DNA from: Leucobacter triazinivorans
Lineage (GTDB): Bacteria > Actinomycetota > Actinomycetes > Actinomycetales > Microbacteriaceae
NCBI RefSeq assembly: GCF_004208635.1
Contig: NZ_CP035806.1
Coordinates: 1,798,001 to 1,862,000, forward strand
Direction of reading: 5' to 3'
Length of the DNA: 64,000 nt
Positions 7,473 through 16,227 of the stretch are shown piece by piece. Position 1 is the first letter of the stretch; the number at the start of each line of letters is the position of its first letter. The notes beneath the pieces were generated by a model. The model made no database searches. It worked only from the letters and a program-made list of their open reading frames with translations, and was not told where the DNA came from. Made by a program: the position numbers and the translations under genes.

Positions 7473-8891
7473 CTACTCCATCGTGTCGAGGATCTCCGCG
7501 AGCTGTTCGAACGTGGTGAGCGGATTGACGATCGCGAAGCGCGTGTTGGGGCGCCCCGCGTGCGAGCTGGGCACGACGAAGGCCCGCTGCTCCTCGAGCA
7601 GTCGTTGCGACCACCGGTCGTAGTCCGCGCGTTCCCAGCCGTCGCGCTCGAACACCACGACCGAGAGCTGGGGCTCGCGGACCAGGCGCAGGCCGGGACG
7701 CCGGGTGATCTCGTCCGCGATGCGCCGAGCGAGGGCGATCGACGCCGAGACGGCCTCGCGATAGGCTCCCGCGCCGGAGGCGGCGAGCGAGAACCAGAGC
7801 GGCAGGCCGCGGGGCCTGCGGGTGAGCTGGATCGAGTAGTCGGACGGGCTCCAGTCGCCGGCATCGGTGAGCGTGTCGAGGTACTCGGCGTGCTGGGTGT
7901 GCGCCCGGCGGCCGGTCTCGGGATCGCGATAGATGAGCGCGCAGACGTCGTAGGGCGCGAACAGCCACTTGTGCGGATCCACGATCACGGAGTCGGCGCG
8001 CTCCACACCCGCGAATCGATCCCGCGCGAGCGGCGAGAGCATGGCGGCCAGCCCGTACGCGCCGTCGATGTGGAGCCAGAAGTCGAAGTCGTCCTTCAGG
8101 CTCGCGATCCCCGAGATGTCGTCGACGACGCCGAAATTGGTCGACCCGCCCGTGGCGACGACCGCGAACACCCGCTCGCCGTGCGCTTCGAGCGCCGCGC
8201 GCACGCCCTCGGCCCGCAGCACCCCGTCGTCGTCGGCGGGCACCGGGAGCACATCGACGTCCATCACCCGCGCCGCCGACGCGATGGAGGAGTGCGCCTC
8301 CGCGCTGCAGACGACGGCCCAGCCGCCGTCGGGGCGCGGCGATCCCCCGTGCTCCTCGCGCCGGATGCGTGCGCTGTCGCGCGCGGCGACGAGCGCCGAG
8401 AGGTTGCCGATCGTGCCGCCCTGCACGAACACGCCGCCGGCCCCCTCCGGTAGACCGAACTCGGCCGCGAGCCAGTGCAGCACCTCGTTCTCCGCGTGCA
8501 CCGCGCCGGCCCCCTCGAGCCACGACCCGCCGTACAGCGCGCTCGCCGAGACCACGAGGTCGAAGGCGATCGCCGCTTTCGAGGGTGCGCTCGGGATGAA
8601 GGAGAGGTACTGCGGATGATCGGTCGTGATGCACGCGGGCGCGAGCACGAGCTCGAACACCGAGAGCGCGCGCCGGGCGCCGAGCCCCTCCTCGCTGATC
8701 GTCGTGCCCGCGAGGCGGCGCAGCTCGCTCGGCGACGCCGCGTGGTCGAGCGGGGTGTCGGTCGCCAGAATACGACGGCGGGAGTAGTCGAGCACCAGGT
8801 CGACGATGTCCTGCGTCTCGGGAGAGGTGGAGTGCATTCGAGTGTGGGTCGGCCGGTTCGGTGGGATCGGCTGCGCCGCTGCGTCGGTCAT
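7473..8891 (-). CDS. PLP-dependent aromatic/acidic amino-acid decarboxylase family protein
   Basis: 472 residues of the group II decarboxylase family (Ddc/GAD/Tdc type). Seen: the substrate segment HPQYLSFIP, the cofactor-stacking region FVQGGTIGNLSALVAAR, the PLP-ring aspartate in DFWLHIDGAYG, and the Schiff-base lysine in VDPHKWLFAPYD. By family it removes the alpha-carboxyl of an aromatic or related L-amino acid to give an amine. ATG 8891 follows GAGAGGCC; ATG 8837 is a possible shorter start. It stands alone, convergent on nothing and divergent from trhO. Family sequence alone does not fix the substrate. Confidence 0.87.
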   Translation of the reverse strand: MTDAAAQPIPPNRPTHTRMHSTSPETQDIVDLVLDYSRRRILATDTPLDHAASPSELRRLAGTTISEEGLGARRALSVFELVLAPACITTDHPQYLSFIPSAPSKAAIAFDLVVSASALYGGSWLEGAGAVHAENEVLHWLAAEFGLPEGAGGVFVQGGTIGNLSALVAARDSARIRREEHGGSPRPDGGWAVVCSAEAHSSIASAARVMDVDVLPVPADDDGVLRAEGVRAALEAHGERVFAVVATGGSTNFGVVDDISGIASLKDDFDFWLHIDGAYGLAAMLSPLARDRFAGVERADSVIVDPHKWLFAPYDVCALIYRDPETGRRAHTQHAEYLDTLTDAGDWSPSDYSIQLTRRPRGLPLWFSLAASGAGAYREAVSASIALARRIADEITRRPGLRLVREPQLSVVVFERDGWERADYDRWSQRLLEEQRAFVVPSSHAGRPNTRFAIVNPLTTFEQLAEILDTME

Positions 8892-9128
8892 CGTCGGCCT
8901 CTCGCTCGGTCGGGGCGCTCGGACCCCGACGTGCTGTCTGCGGCGGCCCATCAGCGAGGCCGCTGCTGCCAGTGTGCGCGGTGACGGTCGGCGCGCGCAA
9001 GTCGGCCCGGGCGGCGCGGCACCGCCCGGGCCGACTTGCGGCGCGCTCCACGTCCCCACGACACCCCGGGCCCCACGCCCCGCGTTCTCCGACCCCGCAC
9101 TCCCCGAACCCGCGGCTACCATGGTCGG

Positions 9129-10133
9129 GTGAGCGACCCCAAGATCCTGCTGTACTACGTCTTCGCCCCCGTCGCCGATCCCGAGGCGGTGCGCCTGTGG
9201 CAGCGGGAGCTGTGCGAGTCGCTGGGCCTGCGCGGTCGCATCATCATCTCGAAGCACGGCATCAACGGCACGGTGGGCGGCGAGATCGACGCCTGCAAGC
9301 GCTACCTGCGGCGCACACGCGAGTACGGCCCGTTCTCGGGGCTCGAGGTGAAGTGGAGCGACGGCACGGGCCTCACCGATGCCGAGCCCGAACCGCTGCA
9401 CGGCGTCGACCGCGCGGCGCCCTGGGCCCGCATCTCGGACTTCCCGCGGCTCAGCGTGAAGGTGCGCGACGAGCTCGTGGCGTTCGGGATCCCCGGCGAA
9501 CTGCGGGTCGACGCCGACGGCGTGGTGGGCGGCGGCGAGCACCTCTCCCCCGAGGCGGTGAACCGGCTGGTGGAGGAGCGCGGCGACGAGGTGGTGTTCT
9601 TCGACGGGCGCAACGCCTGGGAGGCCGAGATCGGGCGGTTCTCGGGGGCGATCGTGCCCGAGACCCGCACCACCCGCGACTTCATCGCGCAGATCGAGAG
9701 CGGCGCCTTCGACGACATCAAGGGGCGGCCCGTGGTCACCTACTGCACCGGCGGCATCCGGTGCGAGATCCTCTCCGCCGCCATGCGCGAGCGCGGCTTC
9801 GCGGAGGTCTACCAGGTGGAGGGCGGGATCGTCCGCTACGGCGAGGCGTTCGGCAACGACGGCCTCTGGGAGGGATCCCTCGCGGTGTTCGACGGGCGCG
9901 AGGCGATGGACTTCGCCCCCGGCGCCGCGGTGCTGGGGCGCTGCACGGTGTGCGGTGCCGCGTCGAACCGCCTGGCGAACTGCGCCGACCGCTCCTGCCG
10001 GGACCGATTCGTCGCGTGTGCGGACCACGAGGACGCGGGGTGCAGTGCGCACGGAGGCCTCGACGCTGACGCCGTCGCGGACCCGGACGCCGTCGCGGAC
10101 CCGGACGCTGTCCCGGGCGTGAGCCACGCGTAA
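9129..10133 (+). CDS. trhO: tRNA uridine(34) hydroxylase, rhodanese-like
   Basis: 334 residues of the YceA/TrhO family, which makes 5-hydroxyuridine at wobble position U34 of tRNA. Domain order is an N-terminal ferredoxin-like region (ILLYYVFAPV...IIISKHGINGTVGGE), a rhodanese domain with FFDGRNAWEAEIG and the catalytic-cysteine loop YCTGGIRCE (Cys near residue 206), then a Cys-rich C-terminal part (GRCTVCGAASNRLANC...CRDRFVACADH) that may bind a metal. The start is GTG 9129; the nearby ATG 9121 is out of frame. The extreme C terminus is a short repeat (DAVADPDAVADPDAV) encoded by an 18-bp DNA repeat. Confidence 0.92.
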   Translation: MSDPKILLYYVFAPVADPEAVRLWQRELCESLGLRGRIIISKHGINGTVGGEIDACKRYLRRTREYGPFSGLEVKWSDGTGLTDAEPEPLHGVDRAAPWARISDFPRLSVKVRDELVAFGIPGELRVDADGVVGGGEHLSPEAVNRLVEERGDEVVFFDGRNAWEAEIGRFSGAIVPETRTTRDFIAQIESGAFDDIKGRPVVTYCTGGIRCEILSAAMRERGFAEVYQVEGGIVRYGEAFGNDGLWEGSLAVFDGREAMDFAPGAAVLGRCTVCGAASNRLANCADRSCRDRFVACADHEDAGCSAHGGLDADAVADPDAVADPDAVPGVSHA

Positions 10134-10200
10134 GCCGCCCGGACGCACTCCCCGGCGGCCCTCGGAGCACCGTTCGCTCCCCACTCTCATTTCACTCTTG

Positions 10201-10212
10201 ACTTATATAAGT
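10201..10212. promoter_or_regulatory. ACTTATATAAGT palindrome upstream of arsR-like gene
   Basis: Perfect 12-bp palindrome ending 5 nt before ATG 10218, in otherwise GC-rich DNA. Its placement suggests the operator through which the ArsR-type repressor controls its own two-gene operon. Confidence 0.5.
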
Positions 10213-10217
10213 TGCAG

Positions 10218-10646
10218 ATGAACAATAGGGCCATGCACGCGCTCGACGTTCTCGGAGACCCGGTCCGCCGGCGGATCCTCGAGCTCATCGTCCACGGCGA
10301 GGAACCCGCCGGCTCCATCGCGGAGGTCATCGCCGGGGAGTTCGGGATCAGCCAGCCCGCGGTCTCCCAGCACCTGCGCGTGCTGCGAGAGGGCGGCTTC
10401 GTGACCGTGCGCCCCGAGGGGGCACGGAGGCTCTACGCGGTCGACCCGCACGGCCCGCGCGAGGCGAGCGAGTGGTTGAGCCCGTTCGAGCGGTTCTGGC
10501 GCGGGCCGATGGCCGCGCTCGGCACGGAACTCGCCCGCGGCAAGCGGCAGCGCCGGCTCGAGGCCGAGCGGGCCCCGGACCGCCAATCGCCCCTCCGCCG
10601 GAGCACTCGCTCAGGCGATCCCCGATCCCCCGAGAGCAAGGAATGA
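10218..10646 (+). CDS. ArsR-family winged-helix repressor
   Basis: 142 residues. The ArsR helix-turn-helix is complete (HALDVLGDPVRRRILELI...FGISQPAVSQHLRVLREGGFVTVRPEGARRLYAVD). No cysteine metal site is present, and the family partner of a downstream AHSA1/SRPBCC gene fits the non-metal SdpR/YbzH-like group. The C-terminal third is Arg-rich and unlike the family. ATG 10218 is used; ATG 10233 is almost as likely. The stop overlaps the next start by 4 nt, so the two genes are translationally coupled. Confidence 0.88.
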   Translation: MNNRAMHALDVLGDPVRRRILELIVHGEEPAGSIAEVIAGEFGISQPAVSQHLRVLREGGFVTVRPEGARRLYAVDPHGPREASEWLSPFERFWRGPMAALGTELARGKRQRRLEAERAPDRQSPLRRSTRSGDPRSPESKE

Positions 10647-11314
10647 TCATGGTCGATGTATCGCAGCAGGTCGAGTCCGTCACGCGTGCGCTGCGCACGG
10701 AAGACGTGGACGGCGAGGAGACGCGCATCCAGACGCTCGCGCAGGAGTACCCCGCGAGCATCGAGGATGTGTGGGACGCCGCGACGAGCGCCGAGCGCAT
10801 CGCCCGCTGGTTCCTGCCCATCACCGGCGAGCTGCGGCTCGGCGGCCGCTACCAGCTGGAAGGCAACGCGGGCGGAGAGATCCTCGCCTGCGCGCCGCCC
10901 GAGGGCGGCCGGGCTGAGTACCGCATCACGTGGGAGTTCGGGGGCGGCGTGAGCTGGGTGACGATCCGGCTGACCGACGCGGGCCAGGATCGCACCCGCT
11001 TCGAGCTCGAGCACGCCGCCCGCGTCGCCGACGTCCCCGCCGAGATGTGGGACACCTTCGGTCCGGGCGCGACCGGCGTGGGCTGGGACGGCGGCCTGCT
11101 CGGCCTGTCGCTGCATCTGGGCGCGGTCGAGGGATCGCTCTCCCCCGAGGAGGCCGAGGCGTGGGCCGTCACCGACGAGGGCAAGGCCTTCTACCGGGCC
11201 GCGGCCGACGGCTGGGGCGAGGCGCACGTCGCTGCGGGCGCCGACCGAGAGACCGCCGCGCGCGGCGCCGACGCCACCTTCGGCTTCTATACCGGGGCGA
11301 TGCCCGGCGCCTGA
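10643..11314 (+). CDS. SRPBCC (AHSA1-like) domain protein
   Basis: 223 residues with the START/Bet v1-like AHSA1 fold: an N-terminal strand (RIQTLAQEYPASIEDVWDAATSAERIARWFLP), LRLGGRYQLEG, a central ITWEFGGGVSWVTIRL strand and a C-terminal helix. These proteins have a deep ligand cavity and usually sit beside an ArsR regulator, as here; the ligand is unknown. The frame starts at ATG 10643 inside the arsR stop (ATGA). Confidence 0.85.
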   Translation: MIMVDVSQQVESVTRALRTEDVDGEETRIQTLAQEYPASIEDVWDAATSAERIARWFLPITGELRLGGRYQLEGNAGGEILACAPPEGGRAEYRITWEFGGGVSWVTIRLTDAGQDRTRFELEHAARVADVPAEMWDTFGPGATGVGWDGGLLGLSLHLGAVEGSLSPEEAEAWAVTDEGKAFYRAAADGWGEAHVAAGADRETAARGADATFGFYTGAMPGA

Positions 11315-11354
11315 GCGGCGGAACGCGCCGGCCCGATCGGCGCCGCCGCAGCGC

Positions 11355-13340
11355 TCACCAGATGCTGACGCGCTCCTCCACGTCGAGCCACAGCCCGTCG
11401 CCGGGCCGCGTGCCGTAGGCCTCGTGGAACGCGGCGAGGTTGCGCACGATCTGGTTGCAGCGGAACTCGTTGGGCGAGTGCGGGTCGATCGTGAGCAGCC
11501 GCACCGTCTCCTCCGGGCGGGACTTCTGCTGCCACGCCTGCGCCCACGCGAGGAAGAACCGCTCCGCCCCCGTGAGCCCGTCGATCACGGGCGGCTCGGC
11601 GCCGTCGAGCGAGCGCAGGTAGGCCTTCCACGCGATCTCGAGCCCCGAGAGATCGCCGATGTTCTCGCCGATCGTCAGCTCCCCGTTGACTGTCTGACCG
11701 CCCGCGCCCTCGGGCGAGAGCGCGCTGTACTGCCCGATGAGCGCGCCGGTCAGCGCCTCGAACGCCGCGCGATCCTGCTCGGTCCACCAGTCGGTGAGCC
11801 TGCCGTCGCCGTCGTAGCGGGATCCCTGGTCGTCGAAGCCGTGCCCGATCTCGTGGCCGATCACCGCGCCGATGGCGCCGAAGTTGGTGGCGGCGTCCCA
11901 CGACGCGTCGAAGAAGGGCGGCTGCAGGATCGCGGCGGGGAACACGATCTCGTTGAAGCCGGGGTTGTAGTAGGCGTTGACCGTCTGGGGAGTCATGAAC
12001 CACTCGTCGCGGTCGATGGGCCGGCCCACCTTGTTCAGCTCGCGATGGAACTCGACGTCGGCCACCCGGCGCGAGTTTCCGACGAGGTCGCCCGAGTCGA
12101 CGGCCAGCGCCGAGTAGTCGCGCCACTTCACCGGGTAGCCGATCTTCGGGGTGAAGCGATCCAGCTTCTCGAGCGCGCGCGCCTGCGTCTCCGGCCCCAT
12201 CCACTCGAGCCGCTGGATCGACTCGCGGTAGGCCTCGATGAGGTGGCCCACCAGCTCGTCCATGGCCGACTTCGCGGCCTCGTCGAAGTGGCGCTCGACG
12301 TAGAGCCGACCGACGGCCTCGCCCATCGCCCCCTCCACGAACGAGACGCCACGGCGCCAGCGGTCCCGCTGCTCGGTCGCGCCCGTGAGCGCGGTGCCGT
12401 AGAAGTCGAAGTTGGCGCGCGAGATCTCCTGCGAGAGCAGCGCCGCCGAGGAGCGCACGATCGCCCACACGAGCCAGGCGCGCCAGGCCTCCAGCTCATC
12501 GTCGACGAGCAGCTCGGCGATCCCGGCGAGCGCCTCCGGCTGGGCCGCCACGACCTCGGCGAAGGCCGCCTCCGGCGCGCCCATCGCGGCGAGGTAGGCC
12601 GGCCAGTCGAGCTGCGGCATGATCTCGCGCAGCTCCTCGAAGGTGCGCAGGTTGTAGAGCTTCTGGATGTCGCGGCTCGCGACCTTGTCCCAGTGCGAGG
12701 CGGCGATGCGGCGCTCGAGGTCGTAGGCGAGGCCGGCGAGCCGCTCGGCGTCGGCGACGCCGGCCAGGCCCAGCATGCGCGCGATGTGGGTGCGGTACTG
12801 CTCGCGGATCGACGCGAACTGCTCCTCGCGGTAGTAGGACTCGTCGGGCAGGCCGATGCCGCCCTGCATCACGAACACGATGTAGCGCGCGGGATCGCCC
12901 GGATCGTTGTCGACGAACATGCCGGTGAAGCCGCCGAGGCCCTGCCGCTCGAGCGCGCCCACGAGCGCCACCAGCTCGGGGACCGAGGCGACGGCGAGCG
13001 CGCGCTCGATGTCGGCGGCGATGGGCGCGGCGCCCAGTGCATCGACGCGCTCCACGTCCATGAAGCTCGCGTAGAGCGCCGCCACCTTGTCGGCCTCGGC
13101 GTCGGCGCCGCCCTCGATCAGGCCCTCCGCGGGCGCCGCCGTACCGGTGATGATGTCGCGCACCGCCTCCTCGGCGTTCTCGGCGAGCACCGCGAACGAC
13201 CCGTAGCGCGCCTTGTCGGAGGGGATCTCGGTGCGCGCGATCCACCTGCCGTTGACATGCCGGAAGAGGTCGTCCTGCGGACGGACCGCGGGGTCGAGTT
13301 CGGCGAGGTCGATACCTGAGACGGGCGCGGCGTTGCTCAT
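11355..13340 (-). CDS. pepO: M13 family zinc metallopeptidase (PepO/neprilysin-like)
   Basis: 661 residues, normal for bacterial M13 enzymes. The zinc site HEIGH is at residues 496-500 (GAVIGHEIGHGFDDQGSRYD), the third zinc ligand lies in TIGENIGDLSG, and the substrate-binding NAYYNPGFNEIVFP precedes them. The C terminus carries HSPNEFRCNQIVRNL, with the conserved arginine region, and ends ...VEERVSIW. It cleaves oligopeptides. No signal peptide is visible, so a cytosolic oligopeptidase role is likely. It is a single gene, convergent with the SRPBCC gene 40 bp away. Confidence 0.95.
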   Translation of the reverse strand: MSNAAPVSGIDLAELDPAVRPQDDLFRHVNGRWIARTEIPSDKARYGSFAVLAENAEEAVRDIITGTAAPAEGLIEGGADAEADKVAALYASFMDVERVDALGAAPIAADIERALAVASVPELVALVGALERQGLGGFTGMFVDNDPGDPARYIVFVMQGGIGLPDESYYREEQFASIREQYRTHIARMLGLAGVADAERLAGLAYDLERRIAASHWDKVASRDIQKLYNLRTFEELREIMPQLDWPAYLAAMGAPEAAFAEVVAAQPEALAGIAELLVDDELEAWRAWLVWAIVRSSAALLSQEISRANFDFYGTALTGATEQRDRWRRGVSFVEGAMGEAVGRLYVERHFDEAAKSAMDELVGHLIEAYRESIQRLEWMGPETQARALEKLDRFTPKIGYPVKWRDYSALAVDSGDLVGNSRRVADVEFHRELNKVGRPIDRDEWFMTPQTVNAYYNPGFNEIVFPAAILQPPFFDASWDAATNFGAIGAVIGHEIGHGFDDQGSRYDGDGRLTDWWTEQDRAAFEALTGALIGQYSALSPEGAGGQTVNGELTIGENIGDLSGLEIAWKAYLRSLDGAEPPVIDGLTGAERFFLAWAQAWQQKSRPEETVRLLTIDPHSPNEFRCNQIVRNLAAFHEAYGTRPGDGLWLDVEERVSIW

Positions 13341-13385
13341 GCGCTCCAGCCTACCGGCGGCGAGCGTCGGGAAGGCTGCGAGCGG

Positions 13386-14594
13386 CTACTCCTCCTCGGC
13401 CTGGGTCAGCACGTGCAGCACACTCGGAGCGAAGAAGCGTCGCTGATACGCGCTCTCCGTTCCCAGCATCCGGAGGATTCCGAGTTCGACGAGTTGGCCG
13501 ATCAGGGCATTGGTCCGCCCGTAGGAGAGACCGACTCCGGCAGCGGCGCGAGCCGCCGTGAAGGACGGGTTCGCCACCGCGAACTCGATGAGCGCGTGAG
13601 CACTCCTCGCCCGGAGCGCGGACTCCTGCACCTGCAGATCGAGCCGTTGCTGCACTTGGACCAGGGCAAGCATCTGTCGGCGCGTCGTATCCGCTGCGAC
13701 TCTGATTCCCTGGGCGAAGAACCGCACGAACCCATCCCAGTCGCCCCGGGTACTCACTGCCAGGAGACGATCGTAATAGTCCGGGCGACGAGCCTCGAAC
13801 CACGGGGAGACCGTGAGGGTCGGTTCCGACAGAACACCCTGGGCCTGCAGATGCAGTACCACCAGATAGCGCCCCACGCGCCCGTTCCCGTCATGGAACG
13901 GATGCAGCGTCTCGAACTGGTAGTGCGCCATTGCTGCTGCGACAACAGGATCGATGCGAGCCGAATGATCGCGCCGCATCCAATCCGCGAGATCGCGTAC
14001 TCGGATCTCCAGTTCAGGTGAGGCCGGAGCGGGAACGAACCTTGCCGCATGCACGGGAAACCCGAATGGATCCGCTCCCGCACGTCGCCCGATCACCACC
14101 TGCCCGTTGCGAACTCTGCCCGACTTCGCCTGCAGCGGGGTGTCGCGCATCAGCAATCCATGCAGCTCTCCGAGCAATGACACGGAGATCGGCTGACCCA
14201 CCGCGACGCGGGCGAACCCGAGGTTCGCCATGGACACGTAATTGAGGACCTCCAGGAGCTCCGGTGTCGACGGCGCATCCTCGTCGGCGGTGAGCACGTC
14301 GGCGAGCGGAGCGTATGTACCCTCGAGTGCAGAGGTACTCTGAGCCTCTCGACGGAGCGCGGGCGTGCGGAACAACGTCGGGTTGGGCAGTTGCCGCGCG
14401 GTGGCGTCGAGGGCGCCGAGCGCCGCTCGAGCATTCATGACGACCAGATAGGTTTCGGGCGAGAGCGCCGGGGTGTCCTCGCCGAGCCCGTCCGGGAGGA
14501 ACGCCGAATGCGCCCACTCCCCGAGCTGCGGATCGGTCCCGTGGATCGGCACGAGACGACCCGGCATGGTGTTCTCGAACATCGAAAGATCCAT
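13386..14594 (-). CDS. Fic-domain protein with class II inhibitory helix
   Basis: 402 residues. The Fic active-site motif HPFHDGNGR is at residues 231-239, followed by VGRYLVV, and the N-terminal domain carries the inhibitory (S/T)xxxE(G/N)-type motif TSALEGTY at about 87-94. This is a class II layout in which the antitoxin helix is fused before the Fic core. A C-terminal winged helix (FTAARAAAGVGLSYGRTNALIGQLVELGIL) follows. Fic enzymes transfer AMP from ATP to protein hydroxyls. No separate antitoxin gene is nearby. The coding sequence is less GC-extreme than its neighbours, consistent with horizontal origin. The target is unknown. Confidence 0.92.
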   Translation of the reverse strand: MDLSMFENTMPGRLVPIHGTDPQLGEWAHSAFLPDGLGEDTPALSPETYLVVMNARAALGALDATARQLPNPTLFRTPALRREAQSTSALEGTYAPLADVLTADEDAPSTPELLEVLNYVSMANLGFARVAVGQPISVSLLGELHGLLMRDTPLQAKSGRVRNGQVVIGRRAGADPFGFPVHAARFVPAPASPELEIRVRDLADWMRRDHSARIDPVVAAAMAHYQFETLHPFHDGNGRVGRYLVVLHLQAQGVLSEPTLTVSPWFEARRPDYYDRLLAVSTRGDWDGFVRFFAQGIRVAADTTRRQMLALVQVQQRLDLQVQESALRARSAHALIEFAVANPSFTAARAAAGVGLSYGRTNALIGQLVELGILRMLGTESAYQRRFFAPSVLHVLTQAEEE

Positions 14595-14615
14595 AAGTTC
14601 ACTCTACGCTTGAAG

Positions 14616-14668
14616 ACAGACATTTCATGCACATAAATTTCTGCAAATCGGAGAAAACAGACATTTCA
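14616..14668. repeat. two direct copies of ACAGACATTTCA upstream of fic
   Basis: ACAGACATTTCA occurs at 14616-14627 and 14657-14668 (41-bp period) in an AT-rich gap just upstream of the Fic start. It could be an operator for the protein's own winged-helix domain; that is inference. Confidence 0.5.
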
Positions 14669-14822
14669 CTCGAGGATGTGTCAGGGTTCACGCCCTCGAC
14701 CCACCCCACCATCGCCGCCATGAGGCACCGCCGACCGGCCAGATCCCCACGCCGATGAGCACCACGACGCCACGACCCGCACGCACCGTCGGCGGGTCAC
14801 AGCCGCCGCTACCGTAGAGGTC

Positions 14823-16151
14823 GTGACTACCGCCCGCAGGCGCACTGACCGCGCCATCGCGCACCTCGCGCTCCCGGCGCTCGGCGCGCTCATCGCCGAG
14901 CCGCTGTTCCTCGTGGTCGACTCGGCGCTCGTGGGACATCTCGGCGCGGCGCCGCTGGCCGGGCTCGCAGTGGCGGCCGCGATCCTGCAGACCGCAGTCG
15001 GCCTCATGATCTTCCTCGCCTACGCCACGACTCCGATGGTCGCGCGCCGGCGCGGCGCCGGCGATCTGCGCGGCGCCGTGCAGGCGGGTGTGGACGGACT
15101 CTGGCTGGCGCTCGGGATCGGGATCGCGGTCGGGGCGCTGCTGTGGGCGGCGAGCGGGCCGCTGGTTGCGGCGTTCGGCGCATCGCCCGAGACCTCCGAG
15201 CAGGCGCTCGTCTACCTCGCGATCTCGTGCCTCGGCATCCCGGCGATGCTCGTGGTGTTCGCGGCGAGCGGCCTGCTGCGCGGCCTGCAGGACACCCGCA
15301 CCCCGCTCGCGGTGGCCGTGATCGGATTCGCCGCGAACGCCCTGATGAACTGGTGGTTCATCTACGGCCTCGGCTTCGGCATCGCCGGCAGCGCGTGGGG
15401 CACGGTGCTGGCGCAGTGGGGCATGGTGGCCGTCTACCTCGTGGTCATCGTGCGACACGCGCGGCGGGCCGGATCCGGCCTCCTCCCGCACCGCGACGGA
15501 CTCGCCCACGCGGGCCGCAGCGGCGGCTGGCTGTTCATCCGCACGCTCGGGCTGCGGGCGGCGCTGCTGGCGACCGTGTTCGCGGCGACGAGTCACGGCA
15601 CCGCGGCCACCGCCGGCTACCAGGTGGTGTTCACCGTCTTCTCGACCGCCGCCTTCGCCCTCGACGCGCTCGCGATCGCCGCGCAGGCGCTCGTGGGCGA
15701 CGCGCTCGGGCGCCAGGACGAGCAGCGGGCCCGACTCGTCGTGCGGCGCACGGTGTTCTGGGGGGTGGCCTGCGGCATCGTCTTCGGGGGCCTCCTCGCG
15801 GCTGCGCACCCCGTGGTCGGACGCATCTTCACGAACGATGCGCAGGTGCTCGGGATCCTGCCTCCGGCAGTGCTCGTACTTGGAATCTCGCTGCCCCTCG
15901 GCGGCCTCGTCTTCGTGCTCGACGGCGTGCTCATGGGGGCCGGAGACGCCCGCTACCTGGCGTGGACGAGCATCGTGAACCTGGCGGTCTACCTCCCGGC
16001 GCTCTGGGCGCTCACAGCGCTGGTGCCCAGCGGCACCGCGGCGCTCGTGGCGCTCACCGCGGGCTTCACCATCGTCTTCATGCTGGCGCGGGCTGTCACG
16101 CTCGGCATCCGCGCCGTGCAGTTCGACCGCGCACCGCGGCGCTTCATGTGA
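14823..16151 (+). CDS. MATE family multidrug efflux transporter (DinF-like)
   Basis: 442 residues forming about twelve membrane helices in two pseudo-symmetric bundles. The first helix region reads LALPALGALIAEPLFLVVDSALVGHLG, the typical MATE opening in which an acidic residue takes part in cation coupling; later GLLRGLQDTRTP and GVLMGAGDARYL are the paired loop motifs. It exports organic cations or other toxic compounds in exchange for H+ or Na+. The start GTG 14823 immediately precedes TTARRRTDRAIAHLALPALG. Confidence 0.92.
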   Translation: MTTARRRTDRAIAHLALPALGALIAEPLFLVVDSALVGHLGAAPLAGLAVAAAILQTAVGLMIFLAYATTPMVARRRGAGDLRGAVQAGVDGLWLALGIGIAVGALLWAASGPLVAAFGASPETSEQALVYLAISCLGIPAMLVVFAASGLLRGLQDTRTPLAVAVIGFAANALMNWWFIYGLGFGIAGSAWGTVLAQWGMVAVYLVVIVRHARRAGSGLLPHRDGLAHAGRSGGWLFIRTLGLRAALLATVFAATSHGTAATAGYQVVFTVFSTAAFALDALAIAAQALVGDALGRQDEQRARLVVRRTVFWGVACGIVFGGLLAAAHPVVGRIFTNDAQVLGILPPAVLVLGISLPLGGLVFVLDGVLMGAGDARYLAWTSIVNLAVYLPALWALTALVPSGTAALVALTAGFTIVFMLARAVTLGIRAVQFDRAPRRFM

Positions 16152-16227
16152 ACCGTAGCCGCGCGCGACCGGTGGGCGATACGCTGGAGCGTCGGCCTCG
16201 ATCGACCTCGACCGCAGCAGGAGCACC

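Noticed and set aside
8892..10190. N-terminal extension of the PLP decarboxylase
   Set aside because: It is antisense to trhO; decarboxylase homology begins just after ATG 8891.
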